A DNA stretch of 64,000 bases from Pseudomonas sp. GM80 (GCF_000282515.1 NZ_AKJD01000041.1:20274-84273), one strand, 5' to 3'. Shown: positions 1 through 8,988, numbered from the stretch's first letter. Notes: generated by a model from the letters alone, not told the origin. Numbers and translations are program-made.

Positions 1-1
1 G

Positions 2-208
2 CATAGCTGTAGCGGGGCAGGAGCAGAGTATCAAATTATTGACCCAATCCCTGGCCAGCCAACTGCCCGAGTACCCGTCGGAGCCGCATTTACTGTCCCA
101 GAGGGCAAGGAAATAGTTCCAGGAGTTGTGGCCAGAAGATGGTACGGGGCCAATAGACCTATAGAGGGAAAAGTTTCCTGCGTTGTTATGTGGCGTGATG
201 GTCACTAA
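2..208 (+). CDS. C-terminal end of an unrecognised protein (truncated by window edge)
   Basis: An open frame runs from the first bases of the window to a TAA at 206-208 and gives 68 residues. It has no start inside the window. The segment is rich in short beta-type residues (for example PVGAAFTVPEGKEIVPGVV) and ends in CVVMWRDGH. I do not recognise a family. It lies 41 bp before the rhs gene on the same strand, so it could be an upstream partner or chaperone in the same transcript, but only its tail is visible. It could also be a chance open frame. Confidence 0.4.
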   Translation, partial: HSCSGAGAEYQIIDPIPGQPTARVPVGAAFTVPEGKEIVPGVVARRWYGANRPIEGKVSCVVMWRDGH

Positions 209-249
209 GACTTTTCTTAAACCATCACAACTCTCAAAGACGGGTGATT

Positions 250-3200
250 ATGATGAGCTTACCACGACATAAAATGACTATTAATAACTGGCTAACTTCC
301 GCAGGACTTTACTCTCAAGCCAGTAACTTCATAGGCCATGTCACCACCGACGTCGACCGCCGCACCGGCCAATTCACCCTCGCCGCCAAACTCCCGAGCC
401 TGCAAGCCAACAACCTCGCCGGCCCTATCGTCAGTCTGTCTTTGCACTTCAGCCCGCTCGCCTCTCACACCGACATGGGCTTCGGTTTGGGCTGGCAGTT
501 GGGCGTATCGATGCTGGATCTGAACACCGACCGACTCAGCCTGCTGACCGGTGATCAATACCGTCTGGATCGACGCAAATCAGACTTCTCCGATGGCGGA
601 CTGCTGGTATTCCATGATCAAAAGTTGCGCAGTTTCGTAGTACGGCAGATGGGTACCAACGGGCGCGTATTCCGCGTCGAGCACAAAAGCGGCGATACCG
701 AATGGCTGGAAGTTCAAGAGCGCAGCGGTCTGGCGATGATTGTGCAGATGCGTTCGCCGCAAGGTCGGCAGGCGTTTTTCAGATGGCTGCCGCGCGGTAA
801 CAATCAGTTCGGCCTGGACAGCATTTGGGATGAGCGCGGGCCGGAGCTTCCCCTGTTGCGGGTCGCAATGAGTCGAGAAGCCGTGGTCTTTACCCTGTTC
901 CCGGGCAGCGACAGTGAATCGAAGATTACCCTGCAGCAAGTCAACGGCAAACTGACCCAACTGATCTTGCCCGATGAAGACAGCCGCTGGACGTTCGATT
1001 ATCTGACGGATAAAGACAGCGGTCTGCTATTCCCCAACCGCGTGCTGGGACCATTGGGCAGCGAAGATAGCGTGCAATACGCCACAGGCAATCAGGGGCA
1101 CCGATTGCCGCCCGGTGCGCCGCTTGCCTGGTTGCCCAGGGTGGTTAGTCATCGCCATTCGCCCGGCGCCGGTCAGCCGGACATCCATCGCCAATTCAAA
1201 TGGATCGGTACCTCGAACTTCCTTGGCGGTGATGTTGCACCTCCGGGTGGCTGGCAGGACGGTATCGACAATCTCTACCGCATGACCTCCTACCGATACA
1301 GCAACATTGAAACGGTTTTGAACGAGAAAGGCGAAACCCTGGCCACCGCCGAGCGCACCTGGAACCGCTTCCACCTGCAAACCAAAGAAGTCACCACGCG
1401 CCACAGCACTCGCCTGCAAGACGGTGTAAGCGTGGCAGAACAGAAGGTCATTACTTTCGAGACGATTTACGGTGATGATCCAGACAAAAGCTGGGAACAG
1501 CAGGAAGCGTGGTGCCAACTACCGATCGCAACAGTTACCCGCTATGAAGACGGCGTACAGCCGCCGCGCGAAGTACGCGAAGAAACTGACTACGACGATT
1601 ACGGCAACGTCCTGCAAAAGCGCTTTGCCGATGGCCGGATTGAAACCACGGAATTTTATCCACTGGGCGGCAGCGAAGGCTGCCCTGATGACGGTCGTGA
1701 ATTCATACGCTGGGTGAAAAGCACAACATTGATGCCGGCGCCGGTCCCCGGTGGTGGCACTGGCGGTGTCTCACCTACCCAAACACGCAGGCGCTATGCG
1801 CTGCTGCCAAAGCGCCAAATCGATGATGTACAAAACCTTATAGCCAATGAGGAAACAGCCTTAGTACTCGCCAGCCCGACGGAGCAATTAATCGGCACAA
1901 CCACACAAGGCTGGGATTTAAACCCTGCCAGTGCTTTTTTCGGTCAACCGATACAAAGCATCAATACGCTCAACGGCTATGCCACAACCACAACGTTCGC
2001 TCGCACGTTCGATGCCGAAGGGCTTCACGAAACCCAGACGCTAACTGGCCATGACGGGCTCGCCGTCATCAGCAATACAGTACGTCATTCGTTGACGGGC
2101 TTGACCCTGATTGAATTGAGTGAAGACGCCGTTGCGACAACCTACGCCTACGACACCCTTGGCCGGGTTGTCCGGCGCACTGAATCTGCCGGCACCGAAT
2201 ACGAGGTCAGCAGTTTCTGTAGTTTCATCACTGCGGGGAAAAACCGCGACAAAGCCGTGACGGTCGAGGAAACCGACATCACCGGGCAGAAACGTCGTCT
2301 GTTGCTGGATGGCAGCGGCCGGCCTGTTCGTGAAGAACGTCAGGACAGCGACATCACCGGCCAGCAGTTTCGCGAAGTCTGGTCCGGCGTGTACGGCCAT
2401 GACGGTGAGTTGCTCAGTGAAACCGTACAGGACTGGTTACCCGGCCTGACATCCCCTATCCGCCTTACCACGCGCAAGGATCTCGATGCCTGGGGGCAGA
2501 TCAGCGCACAGCATCAACCGGACGGCACCAGCCAGCACACGATCCAGGACCCGATTACGCTGATCAGCCGGCACTGGCAGCAGAGTCGGACAGGTGAGCG
2601 TGGGGCGGAAACCGAGATGGTGCGCAATCGTGCAGGAGAGATTGAGCAGGTCACCGTGCGCGCGCCGCGCATTGCAGACGGCCAGCCCGGTGCCGTTTTG
2701 CGGGTAGAGAAGTGGACATTCGATGGTCTCTACCGGCCAATCAGTCATCAGATCATCGCCGATGGCGTGACGACCACGACTCGAACCGAACGCGATGTGT
2801 TCGGCCGTACCCATCGCGTCACTCGCGAGGACGGCAGCGTAGTGCATTGGGCATACGCCATGCATAGCGACGGCGATCATCCAGTGATGGTTAGCCTCAC
2901 GCCTGCCGACGGCAGCGCGCAAGTGCTGGCCACCCAGACATTTGATGGCCTCGGGCGATCCGTGCAGCTGCAGGCCGGCGGCCAGACTGAATCGCTCAAC
3001 TACCTGAAGGGTCAGTTGCCACCCGCCTCAGCAACACAAGCGGATGGTAGACAGATCGATTTCCGCTATGAAAAAAAACTGGATAACGCGCTCATTGCAG
3101 CGGTGCCACAGGGCGATAGCGGTTATGTGTGCACGTATCGTCCGCCTGAGGGTTTTCCCAGCAAGATCCAAGGTGGTTTGGGGATGATCACGCAGGAGTA

Positions 3201-5376
3201 TTCAGCGTCGGGAAGACCGATCAAGGAACAATGGACAGTGGCTGGCGAAACGCACACCACCACCGTCGCCGCCCAGTCGCTGATAGGACGCGCCATCCAT
3301 CTGACCGATGTCGGTGGAACCGTGCATCAGATTGAATATGACCAGTGGGGCCGCACGAAGGTGCAGCAGGCCGGCTCCATCAGCGTTCACTTTTCCTACG
3401 ACGATTTCGGCCGTATACATACCATTACCACCATCGACAGCACCAACAATCGCAGCCTGGAGCAGTCGCTGAGCTACGACTCCTTTGGCCGTGAATTGAG
3501 TCGCACATGGCAAAACGCCGAGGGCAAAACCGTGCAAACGCTGGCCTTCACCGGCCGCGATAAAGTCGCCTTGCGACGCTGGGAACTGGATGGCCTGCTG
3601 CACAGCGAAGAACGCTACACCTATGATGAACGCGGTCGCCTGCTGCAAAGTACCGCGACCGGCCCTGATGCGCCGCTGGACACCCGCACGGGCAAACGTA
3701 TCAGTCAGCAGATGTTCACGCTGAATGCCTTGGACGGTTATCAAAAACTCGATACCACCTTCGTCGATGGCACTCGCAACACTATGTCCTTCCGCTACGA
3801 TCCGGTCGCACCGGATCGCCCCGTCGCGATCACCCATCGCGGTGTGCAGGACACTGACATAGAACTGAAGTGGGACGCCAATGGCCGACTGATAGAGGAG
3901 TGGCGCAACGCAACGCTTTATCGAAAACTTGCCTGGGACGCCAACGGCCGAGTGCGCGAAATCAGCGAGAACGGTGCCAGCAGCCTCTATCGCTACGATC
4001 CATTGGGCCGTTTGGGCGAACAGGAAACAGCCAAAGGTACTGCGCGACGGTTCTATATCAACGATCAAATGATCAATGAGCGCGCACCCAACGGCGCGAT
4101 GCTGACGATGGTTCGCTCAACTGATGCAGTGTTCGCTGAAAGCCGGTTGAGTCAGTCCATCCGCAGCGTTCTGCTGACCGGTACTGACGGTCAGGGCTCA
4201 ATGCGTCTGGAAAACAACGGGGCCAACCGTTTGCTGAGTTATTCCGATCACGGTGATGATGACGGAACAGCACAAAGTCGAGTGGGATATGCCGGAGAGC
4301 TGCGCGACGTGGTAACGGGTCTTTACCATCCCGGCAGTTACCGACCTTACGATCCGCAACTGATGCTGTTCCTCGCCCCTGATAGCGCCAGTCCGCTGGG
4401 GGATGGGGGACTGAATCGGTATGCATACTGCGGAGGGGACCCGGTGAATCGAGTGGATCCGGATGGGCACAGTTTCTGGAGTTGGTTTGGGGCGGCACTT
4501 GGTGTAGTACTCGGAGCCGTCGCAATTGTGGCATCGTTCGGGGTTCTTGCTCCGGTGGTTACCTCCGCGTTTGTGGCGGTAACAGCAGCGGTTACCGCTG
4601 GGAGTGTCACTGGAGCCATAGCAGCCGGCGTAGCAGGTGTCAGTGCCGTTCTAGGTGCAATAACGCCAGGCGTTATTATTGCTGCGACGACAGTTACCTT
4701 GGGCACAGTGGCTGCAGCCACGGGCCTCGCCTCCCCTATCGCGGAGGTGACGGGGAATCAACAAGCAGCGGAAATCCTGGGCTGGATATCGTTGGGGACG
4801 GGAGTAGCGGCATCGTTGGTTGCGTTAGCGCCGGCGATGGGAAAGACGATTACAAAAGTCGGGAGTTTTGTGGGGCGGTGGCAGCATAACCTTCAAAACG
4901 CTGGCGGGGTGCCAAGATTTGCCAGTTCATCCTCAGGTGCTGCCAGACTGGCTGGACGCACTGCAACGAACCATCTCGCCAAACTGCCGGATGGTGCAAT
5001 GGAAAACCTCATCCGTTATCTACCAGGGTCAGACCTGAAAAATCTATCGCTCACCTCACGTCGCATGAATGATCTGGTGAGCAGCAATACACGCCCACTC
5101 AACAAGGTACTCCCTTCGTTTTCCAATGAGACTCGTACGGCGTACGTCCAAAAAGTCAGGAAAATCTGGGTAGGCGAGGAACCGGGAGTTTTACCTTCTC
5201 AGTTAAGCAAAGCCAATGTGGACGTTACAATGAGTATTTCTCCCCCTTTGAACCCCGGCCCTGGAACCAACCTATTAACAATGGCTTCAATGGGTTTCGA
5301 CGATTTACCTTGGCTGCAAACACTGTCGAAAATGAACTTTGATTATCTGAGACGTTTTCGCCGTTGGAGCATTTGA
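250..5376 (+). CDS. Rhs/YD-repeat polymorphic toxin-like protein with F-box-like C-terminus
   Basis: Large (about 1708 aa) Rhs family protein. The N-terminal 300 residues resemble the sugar-binding/TcC-like start of Pseudomonas Rhs proteins, with no signal peptide, PAAR or VgrG part. Many YD repeats follow (YDTLGRV, FDGLGRS, YDDFGRI, YDPLGRL). The Rhs core ends in RYAYCGGDPVNRVDPDGH near residue 1400, which in the family marks the junction with the variable C-terminal cargo. Here the cargo is about 300 residues: an Ala/Gly/Val-rich hydrophobic stretch (about 1407-1540), then an F-box-like motif (about 1580-1617, LPDGAMENLIRYL then LKNLSLTSRR), then about 95 unrecognised residues. In-frame ATGs lie at 250 and 253 and a GTG at 244; the Shine-Dalgarno is weak, so the exact start is uncertain. 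No T6SS gene or evident immunity gene is adjacent. Confidence 0.9.
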   Translation: MMSLPRHKMTINNWLTSAGLYSQASNFIGHVTTDVDRRTGQFTLAAKLPSLQANNLAGPIVSLSLHFSPLASHTDMGFGLGWQLGVSMLDLNTDRLSLLTGDQYRLDRRKSDFSDGGLLVFHDQKLRSFVVRQMGTNGRVFRVEHKSGDTEWLEVQERSGLAMIVQMRSPQGRQAFFRWLPRGNNQFGLDSIWDERGPELPLLRVAMSREAVVFTLFPGSDSESKITLQQVNGKLTQLILPDEDSRWTFDYLTDKDSGLLFPNRVLGPLGSEDSVQYATGNQGHRLPPGAPLAWLPRVVSHRHSPGAGQPDIHRQFKWIGTSNFLGGDVAPPGGWQDGIDNLYRMTSYRYSNIETVLNEKGETLATAERTWNRFHLQTKEVTTRHSTRLQDGVSVAEQKVITFETIYGDDPDKSWEQQEAWCQLPIATVTRYEDGVQPPREVREETDYDDYGNVLQKRFADGRIETTEFYPLGGSEGCPDDGREFIRWVKSTTLMPAPVPGGGTGGVSPTQTRRRYALLPKRQIDDVQNLIANEETALVLASPTEQLIGTTTQGWDLNPASAFFGQPIQSINTLNGYATTTTFARTFDAEGLHETQTLTGHDGLAVISNTVRHSLTGLTLIELSEDAVATTYAYDTLGRVVRRTESAGTEYEVSSFCSFITAGKNRDKAVTVEETDITGQKRRLLLDGSGRPVREERQDSDITGQQFREVWSGVYGHDGELLSETVQDWLPGLTSPIRLTTRKDLDAWGQISAQHQPDGTSQHTIQDPITLISRHWQQSRTGERGAETEMVRNRAGEIEQVTVRAPRIADGQPGAVLRVEKWTFDGLYRPISHQIIADGVTTTTRTERDVFGRTHRVTREDGSVVHWAYAMHSDGDHPVMVSLTPADGSAQVLATQTFDGLGRSVQLQAGGQTESLNYLKGQLPPASATQADGRQIDFRYEKKLDNALIAAVPQGDSGYVCTYRPPEGFPSKIQGGLGMITQEYSASGRPIKEQWTVAGETHTTTVAAQSLIGRAIHLTDVGGTVHQIEYDQWGRTKVQQAGSISVHFSYDDFGRIHTITTIDSTNNRSLEQSLSYDSFGRELSRTWQNAEGKTVQTLAFTGRDKVALRRWELDGLLHSEERYTYDERGRLLQSTATGPDAPLDTRTGKRISQQMFTLNALDGYQKLDTTFVDGTRNTMSFRYDPVAPDRPVAITHRGVQDTDIELKWDANGRLIEEWRNATLYRKLAWDANGRVREISENGASSLYRYDPLGRLGEQETAKGTARRFYINDQMINERAPNGAMLTMVRSTDAVFAESRLSQSIRSVLLTGTDGQGSMRLENNGANRLLSYSDHGDDDGTAQSRVGYAGELRDVVTGLYHPGSYRPYDPQLMLFLAPDSASPLGDGGLNRYAYCGGDPVNRVDPDGHSFWSWFGAALGVVLGAVAIVASFGVLAPVVTSAFVAVTAAVTAGSVTGAIAAGVAGVSAVLGAITPGVIIAATTVTLGTVAAATGLASPIAEVTGNQQAAEILGWISLGTGVAASLVALAPAMGKTITKVGSFVGRWQHNLQNAGGVPRFASSSSGAARLAGRTATNHLAKLPDGAMENLIRYLPGSDLKNLSLTSRRMNDLVSSNTRPLNKVLPSFSNETRTAYVQKVRKIWVGEEPGVLPSQLSKANVDVTMSISPPLNPGPGTNLLTMASMGFDDLPWLQTLSKMNFDYLRRFRRWSI

Positions 5377-5425
5377 CGTAATCGATTCGGCTACTTTGGC
5401 TCGTTAAGTGCTCATTCTCATAGCT

Positions 5426-5445
5426 CTGATCTGATCTGATCTGAT
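5426..5445. repeat. Four tandem copies of a CTGAT pentamer
   Basis: CTGAT is repeated four times without interruption in the noncoding gap between the rhs stop and the tRNA cluster. The rest of 5377-5539 holds no convincing gene; an 87-codon minus-strand frame here is largely antisense to the rhs 3' end. Confidence 0.8.
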
Positions 5446-5539
5446 CGTTACGCATGCTTTCTTTCAAAAAAGAGCGGTCAAGTCGCAATCCAGCAGGTGG
5501 TAAGAGTGCTTTTGTATGAGACCTCAGTTTTTCGCAGGC

Positions 5540-5577
5540 AAAAAAAATCCCCGTATCTTTCGATACGAGGATTTTTA
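5540..5577 (-). terminator. Rho-independent terminator of the tRNA operon
   Basis: The stem AATCCCCGTATC / GATACGAGGATT has a TTTC loop and T runs on both sides. Read on the minus strand it follows the last tRNA-Pro directly and should end the tRNA transcript. It may also stop rhs transcription from the other side. Confidence 0.8.
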
Positions 5578-5580
5578 ATA

Positions 5581-5657
5581 TGGTCGGGGTAAGGGGATTC
5601 GAACTCCTGACATCCTGCTCCCAAAGCAGGCGCGCTACCGGACTGCGCTATACCCCG
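5581..5657 (-). tRNA. tRNA-Pro(UGG), copy 2
   Basis: The minus strand folds as a 77-nt tRNA with encoded CCA. The acceptor begins CGGGG and the anticodon loop is CTTTGGGA, giving anticodon TGG. The sequence is identical to the copy at 5836-5912. It is the last gene of the four-tRNA operon and is followed by a terminator. Confidence 0.95.
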
Positions 5658-5659
5658 GT

Positions 5660-5690
5660 AAAAAAAAGGCGACCTTTCAAAGATCGCCTT
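5660..5690 (-). terminator. Terminator-like hairpin between tRNA-Lys and the distal tRNA-Pro
   Basis: AAGGCGA and TCGCCTT form a stem followed on the minus strand by a run of T. It lies downstream of tRNA-Lys and upstream of the distal tRNA-Pro, so that distal copy may be made by read-through. A terminator inside the operon suggests the distal tRNA-Pro was added after an original operon end. Confidence 0.7.
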
Positions 5691-5754
5691 CTTCGATCAG
5701 CGCTTTTGGCCTCTGATCTTAAGATTCGATCCCAGCGTTAACTGGTTTCAAAAA

Positions 5755-5830
5755 TGGTGGGTCGTGTGGGATTCGAACCTACGACCAATTGGTTAAAAGC
5801 CAACTGCTCTACCAACTGAGCTAACGACCC
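5755..5830 (-). tRNA. tRNA-Lys(UUU)
   Basis: The minus strand gives a 76-nt tRNA starting GGGTCGTTAGCTCAG with anticodon loop CTTTTAA (anticodon TTT) and encoded CCA. In P. aeruginosa the tRNA-Lys next to clpB (PA4541.1, from memory) is an attachment site for PAPI-1/pKLC102-type elements, so this gene probably marks the boundary between accessory DNA (left) and core genome (right). Confidence 0.95.
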
Positions 5831-5835
5831 AAAAA

Positions 5836-5912
5836 TGGTCGGGGTAAGGGGATTCGAACTCCTGACATCCTGCTCCCAAAGCAGGCGCGCTACCGGACTG
5901 CGCTATACCCCG
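5836..5912 (-). tRNA. tRNA-Pro(UGG), copy 1
   Basis: 77-nt tRNA on the minus strand, identical to the copy at 5581-5657, anticodon TGG and encoded CCA. It lies between tRNA-Asn and tRNA-Lys in the operon. Confidence 0.95.
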
Positions 5913-5921
5913 GCTTGAAAT

Positions 5922-5997
5922 TGGCTCCGTGACCAGGACTCGAACCTGGGACCCAATGATTAACAGTCATTTGCTCTACCGACTGAGCTATCACGGA
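5922..5997 (-). tRNA. tRNA-Asn(GUU)
   Basis: 76-nt tRNA on the minus strand, starting TCCGTGATAGCTCAG, with anticodon loop CTGTTAA (anticodon GTT) and encoded CCA. It is the first gene of the tRNA operon, downstream of the promoter at 6083-6110. Confidence 0.95.
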
Positions 5998-6082
5998 ACT
6001 ACATATTTCAATTTACAACGGTGAAACTTACTGCTTCCAGTCACTCGTTCGCATCGCTGCGTTCGTGTGTCTGAGGCGCGCT

Positions 6083-6110
6083 ATTCTACAACCTAGAACA
6101 CCTCTGTCAA
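6083..6110 (-). promoter_or_regulatory. Sigma-70 promoter of the tRNA operon
   Basis: On the minus strand a perfect -35 TTGACA is separated by 16 bp from a -10 TAGAAT and followed by the GC-rich discriminator GCGCGCC, typical of stringently controlled stable-RNA promoters. The tRNA-Asn gene starts about 85 bp downstream. The rest of 5998-6294 holds only the clpB terminator. Confidence 0.85.
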
Positions 6111-6242
6111 CCCCCTAAATTGCTTTCAAGTTAATGATTTGCAACTTATTTCAGATTTCAGCTCAGTGAGTTGAAACCGTCTTGGCGACTGACTGCGGGG
6201 CGCACTTTACAAGCCTTTTCCTTTGAGTTCAACAGCCTAACG

Positions 6243-6270
6243 AAAAAAAAGGCCCCACAAGGTGGGGCCT
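6243..6270 (-). terminator. Rho-independent terminator of clpB
   Basis: AGGCCCCAC and GTGGGGCCT form a strong stem with an AAG loop; on the minus strand it is followed by a run of eight T. It lies 24 bp after the clpB stop. Confidence 0.9.
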
Positions 6271-6294
6271 GCCAATTTTCATTGGCCTTTGGGC

Positions 6295-8859
6295 TTAGTT
6301 GAAAACGATTTCGTCGTTCTCGACCACACCCGTTGCCGTGTCGCCTGGCATGAAATGACCCGAGAGGATCAATTGCGCCAGCGGGTTTTCGATCCAGCGC
6401 TGAATCGCACGCTTCAACGGACGTGCGCCATAGACCGGGTCGTAGCCCACCGCAATCAGCTTATCCATCGCTTCCGGGCTCAGTTCCAGCTTCAGCTCAC
6501 GCTCGGCCAGACGCGTACGTAGACGACCCAACTGGATCTCGGTAATGCCTGCGATCTGATCCCGCGCCAGCGGCTCGAAGATCACCACTTCGTCGACCCG
6601 GTTGATGAACTCCGGACGGAAGTGCGACGTCAGTGCATCCATTACCGCAGCACGCTGCGCTTCACGATCACCGACCAGTTCCTGGATCTGTACCGACCCC
6701 AGGTTCGAAGTCATCACGATCACCGTGTTGCGGAAGTCCACCGTACGGCCGTGGCTGTCGGTCAGGCGACCATCCTCAAGCACTTGCAGCAAGATGTTGA
6801 ACACATCCGGGTGCGCCTTCTCGACCTCGTCCAGCAGGATCACCGAATAAGGCTTGCGACGCACCGCCTCGGTCAGGTAACCACCCTCTTCATAGCCAAC
6901 ATATCCCGGTGGCGCACCGATCAGACGCGCCACGGAATGTTTCTCCATGAACTCGGACATGTCGATCCGCACCATCGCCTCTTCAGTATCAAAGAGGAAT
7001 TCGGCCAGCGCCTTGCACAGCTCGGTTTTACCGACACCGGTCGGGCCGAGGAACATGAACGAGCCGCTTGGGCGATTCGGGTCGGACAACCCGGCGCGCG
7101 AACGCCGTACTGCGTTCGCGACGGCGACCACCGCCTCTTCCTGACCGATCACCCGTTTGTGCAACAGGCTTTCCATCTTCATCAACTTGTCGCGCTCGCC
7201 TTCGAGCATTTTCGACACGGGGATGCCGGTCCACTTCGACACGACCTCAGCGATCTCTTCCTCAGTCACCTTGCTGCGCAACAACTGGTTTTCGCTCTTG
7301 CCGTGCTGATCGACCATTTGCAGGCTGCGCTCCAGATCCGGGATCACCCCGTACTGCAACTCGGCCATGCGGTTCAGGTCGCCTTTACGGCGTGCCGCCT
7401 CCAGTTCCTGACGCGATTGTTCGATCTTCTGCTGAATCTGTGCAGAACCCTGCACCTCGGCTTTTTCCGAGTTCCAGATTTCTTCCAGATCGGAATACTC
7501 GCGTTCGAGACGGACGATTTCTTCCTGGAGTTTCTCCAGACGTTTCATCGCTGCTTCATCGCTTTCTTTCTTCAGCGCCTGGGATTCCACCTTCAACTGA
7601 ATCAGGCGACGCTCCAGACGATCGAGCACTTCCGGCTTGGAGTCGATTTCCATGCGGATGCGGCTCGCGGCCTCGTCAATCAGGTCGATGGCCTTGTCCG
7701 GCAGCTGCCGGTCAGTGATGTAGCGATGGCTGAGCTTGGCCGCCGCAATGATCGCGCCGTCGGTGATCGCTACCTTGTGGTGAACCTCGTAGCGCTCCTT
7801 GAGGCCGCGCAGGATGGCGATGGTGTCTTCTTCGCTCGGTTCATCCACCAGGACTTTCTGGAAGCGTCGTTCGAGCGCCGCGTCCTTCTCTATATATTGG
7901 CGGTACTCGTTGAGCGTGGTCGCGCCAACGCAGTGCAACTCGCCGCGCGCCAGTGCAGGCTTGAGCATGTTGCCGGCGTCCATCGAGCCTTCGCCCTTAC
8001 CGGCGCCGACCATGGTGTGCAATTCGTCGATGAACAGAATGATCTGCCCTTCCTGCTTCGACAGCTCGTTGAGCAGCGATTTCAGGCGCTCTTCGAACTC
8101 ACCGCGATACTTGGCACCGGCAATCAGCGCGCCCATATCGAGCGAGAGCAGACGCTTGCCTTTGAGGCCGTCCGGCACTTCGCCGTTGATGATGCGCTGC
8201 GCCAGACCTTCGGCGATCGCGGTTTTACCCACACCAGGTTCACCGATCAGCACCGGGTTGTTCTTGGTGCGCCGTTGCAGAACCTGAATGGTGCGACGAA
8301 TTTCGTCGTCACGGCCGATCACCGGATCGAGCTTGCCGTCTTCGGCGCGCTTGGTCAGGTCGACGGTGTATTTATCCAGCGCCTGACGCGACTCCTCGTG
8401 GTTGGCGTCATTCACCGCTTCGCCGCCACGCAGGTTGTTGATCGCGTTTTCCAGGGCTTTCTTGCTCACGCCCTGGCCGAGCAGCAACTTGCCGAGCTTG
8501 CTGTTCTCGTCCATCGCCGCGAGCAGCACCAGTTCGCTGGAGATGAACTGGTCGCCCTTCTGCTGGGCCAGGCGATCGGCCTGATTGAGCAGGCGCGCCA
8601 GATCCTGCGACATGTTGACGTCGCCGGTCGGGTTCTGGATTTTCGGTAATTGGTCGAGCTCTTTGGTCAGCTCTTTGCGCAAGCTGTTGACGTCGAAGCC
8701 CACCTGCATCAGCAGAGGTTTGATCGAACCACCCTGCTGTTCAAGCATGGCTTGCATCAAGTGCGCCGGCTCAATCGCCGGATGATCGTGGCCGACTGCC
8801 AACGACTGCGCGTCGGACAAGGCCAACTGTAATTTGCTGGTTAAACGGTCTATTCGCAT
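6295..8859 (-). CDS. clpB: ClpB ATP-dependent disaggregase
   Basis: 854-residue HSP100 chaperone that, with DnaK, threads and resolubilises aggregated protein in the cytoplasm. It has an N-terminal repeat domain (residues 1-150), a first AAA+ module with Walker A GEPGVGKT near 205, a coiled-coil M-domain (about 410-525, rich in Glu/Lys/Leu), and a second AAA+ module with Walker A GPTGVGKT near 604. The length is typical for the family. The start is set by an AAGGAAGG Shine-Dalgarno 7 bp upstream. A sigma-32-type promoter lies 73 bp before the start and a terminator follows, so the gene is probably monocistronic and heat-induced. Confidence 0.98.
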   Translation of the reverse strand: MRIDRLTSKLQLALSDAQSLAVGHDHPAIEPAHLMQAMLEQQGGSIKPLLMQVGFDVNSLRKELTKELDQLPKIQNPTGDVNMSQDLARLLNQADRLAQQKGDQFISSELVLLAAMDENSKLGKLLLGQGVSKKALENAINNLRGGEAVNDANHEESRQALDKYTVDLTKRAEDGKLDPVIGRDDEIRRTIQVLQRRTKNNPVLIGEPGVGKTAIAEGLAQRIINGEVPDGLKGKRLLSLDMGALIAGAKYRGEFEERLKSLLNELSKQEGQIILFIDELHTMVGAGKGEGSMDAGNMLKPALARGELHCVGATTLNEYRQYIEKDAALERRFQKVLVDEPSEEDTIAILRGLKERYEVHHKVAITDGAIIAAAKLSHRYITDRQLPDKAIDLIDEAASRIRMEIDSKPEVLDRLERRLIQLKVESQALKKESDEAAMKRLEKLQEEIVRLEREYSDLEEIWNSEKAEVQGSAQIQQKIEQSRQELEAARRKGDLNRMAELQYGVIPDLERSLQMVDQHGKSENQLLRSKVTEEEIAEVVSKWTGIPVSKMLEGERDKLMKMESLLHKRVIGQEEAVVAVANAVRRSRAGLSDPNRPSGSFMFLGPTGVGKTELCKALAEFLFDTEEAMVRIDMSEFMEKHSVARLIGAPPGYVGYEEGGYLTEAVRRKPYSVILLDEVEKAHPDVFNILLQVLEDGRLTDSHGRTVDFRNTVIVMTSNLGSVQIQELVGDREAQRAAVMDALTSHFRPEFINRVDEVVIFEPLARDQIAGITEIQLGRLRTRLAERELKLELSPEAMDKLIAVGYDPVYGARPLKRAIQRWIENPLAQLILSGHFMPGDTATGVVENDEIVFN

Positions 8860-8931
8860 AAGTCACCTTCCTTTTGAGCAGGCCGGACCTAAAAACCATC
8901 CTGAATAAAGAAACCTGCCAGATACCGCTAT

Positions 8932-8959
8932 AGATGCGGTCGATTCTGCAAGATTCAAG
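8932..8959 (-). promoter_or_regulatory. Sigma-32 (RpoH) type heat-shock promoter for clpB
   Basis: On the minus strand CTTGAA is followed after 14 bp by CCGCATCT, close to the RpoH consensus CTTGAA-N13-15-CCCCATNT. It lies in the 129-bp gap between the pgeF stop and the clpB start and fits the known heat-shock control of clpB. Confidence 0.75.
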
Positions 8960-8988
8960 CGTCAGGCAGTTGATGCAGATCAGACAGT

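Larger units (their letters stand above)
5580..5913. repeat. 79-bp direct repeat made by the two tRNA-Pro genes
   Basis: The segments 5580-5658 and 5835-5913 are identical and lie 255 bp apart, enclosing tRNA-Lys. They match the tRNA-Pro genes plus one flanking base on each side, so recombination between them could remove tRNA-Lys, and the pair probably arose by duplication. Confidence 0.85.

Noticed and set aside
5225..5488. 87-codon minus-strand frame at the rhs 3' end as a possible immunity or antitoxin gene
   Set aside because: It overlaps the rhs coding end by half, lacks a Shine-Dalgarno and has a composition expected of antisense sequence.
6622..8649. 675-codon plus-strand open frame opposite clpB
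   Set aside because: Shadow of clpB; the protein has no plausible fold or family.
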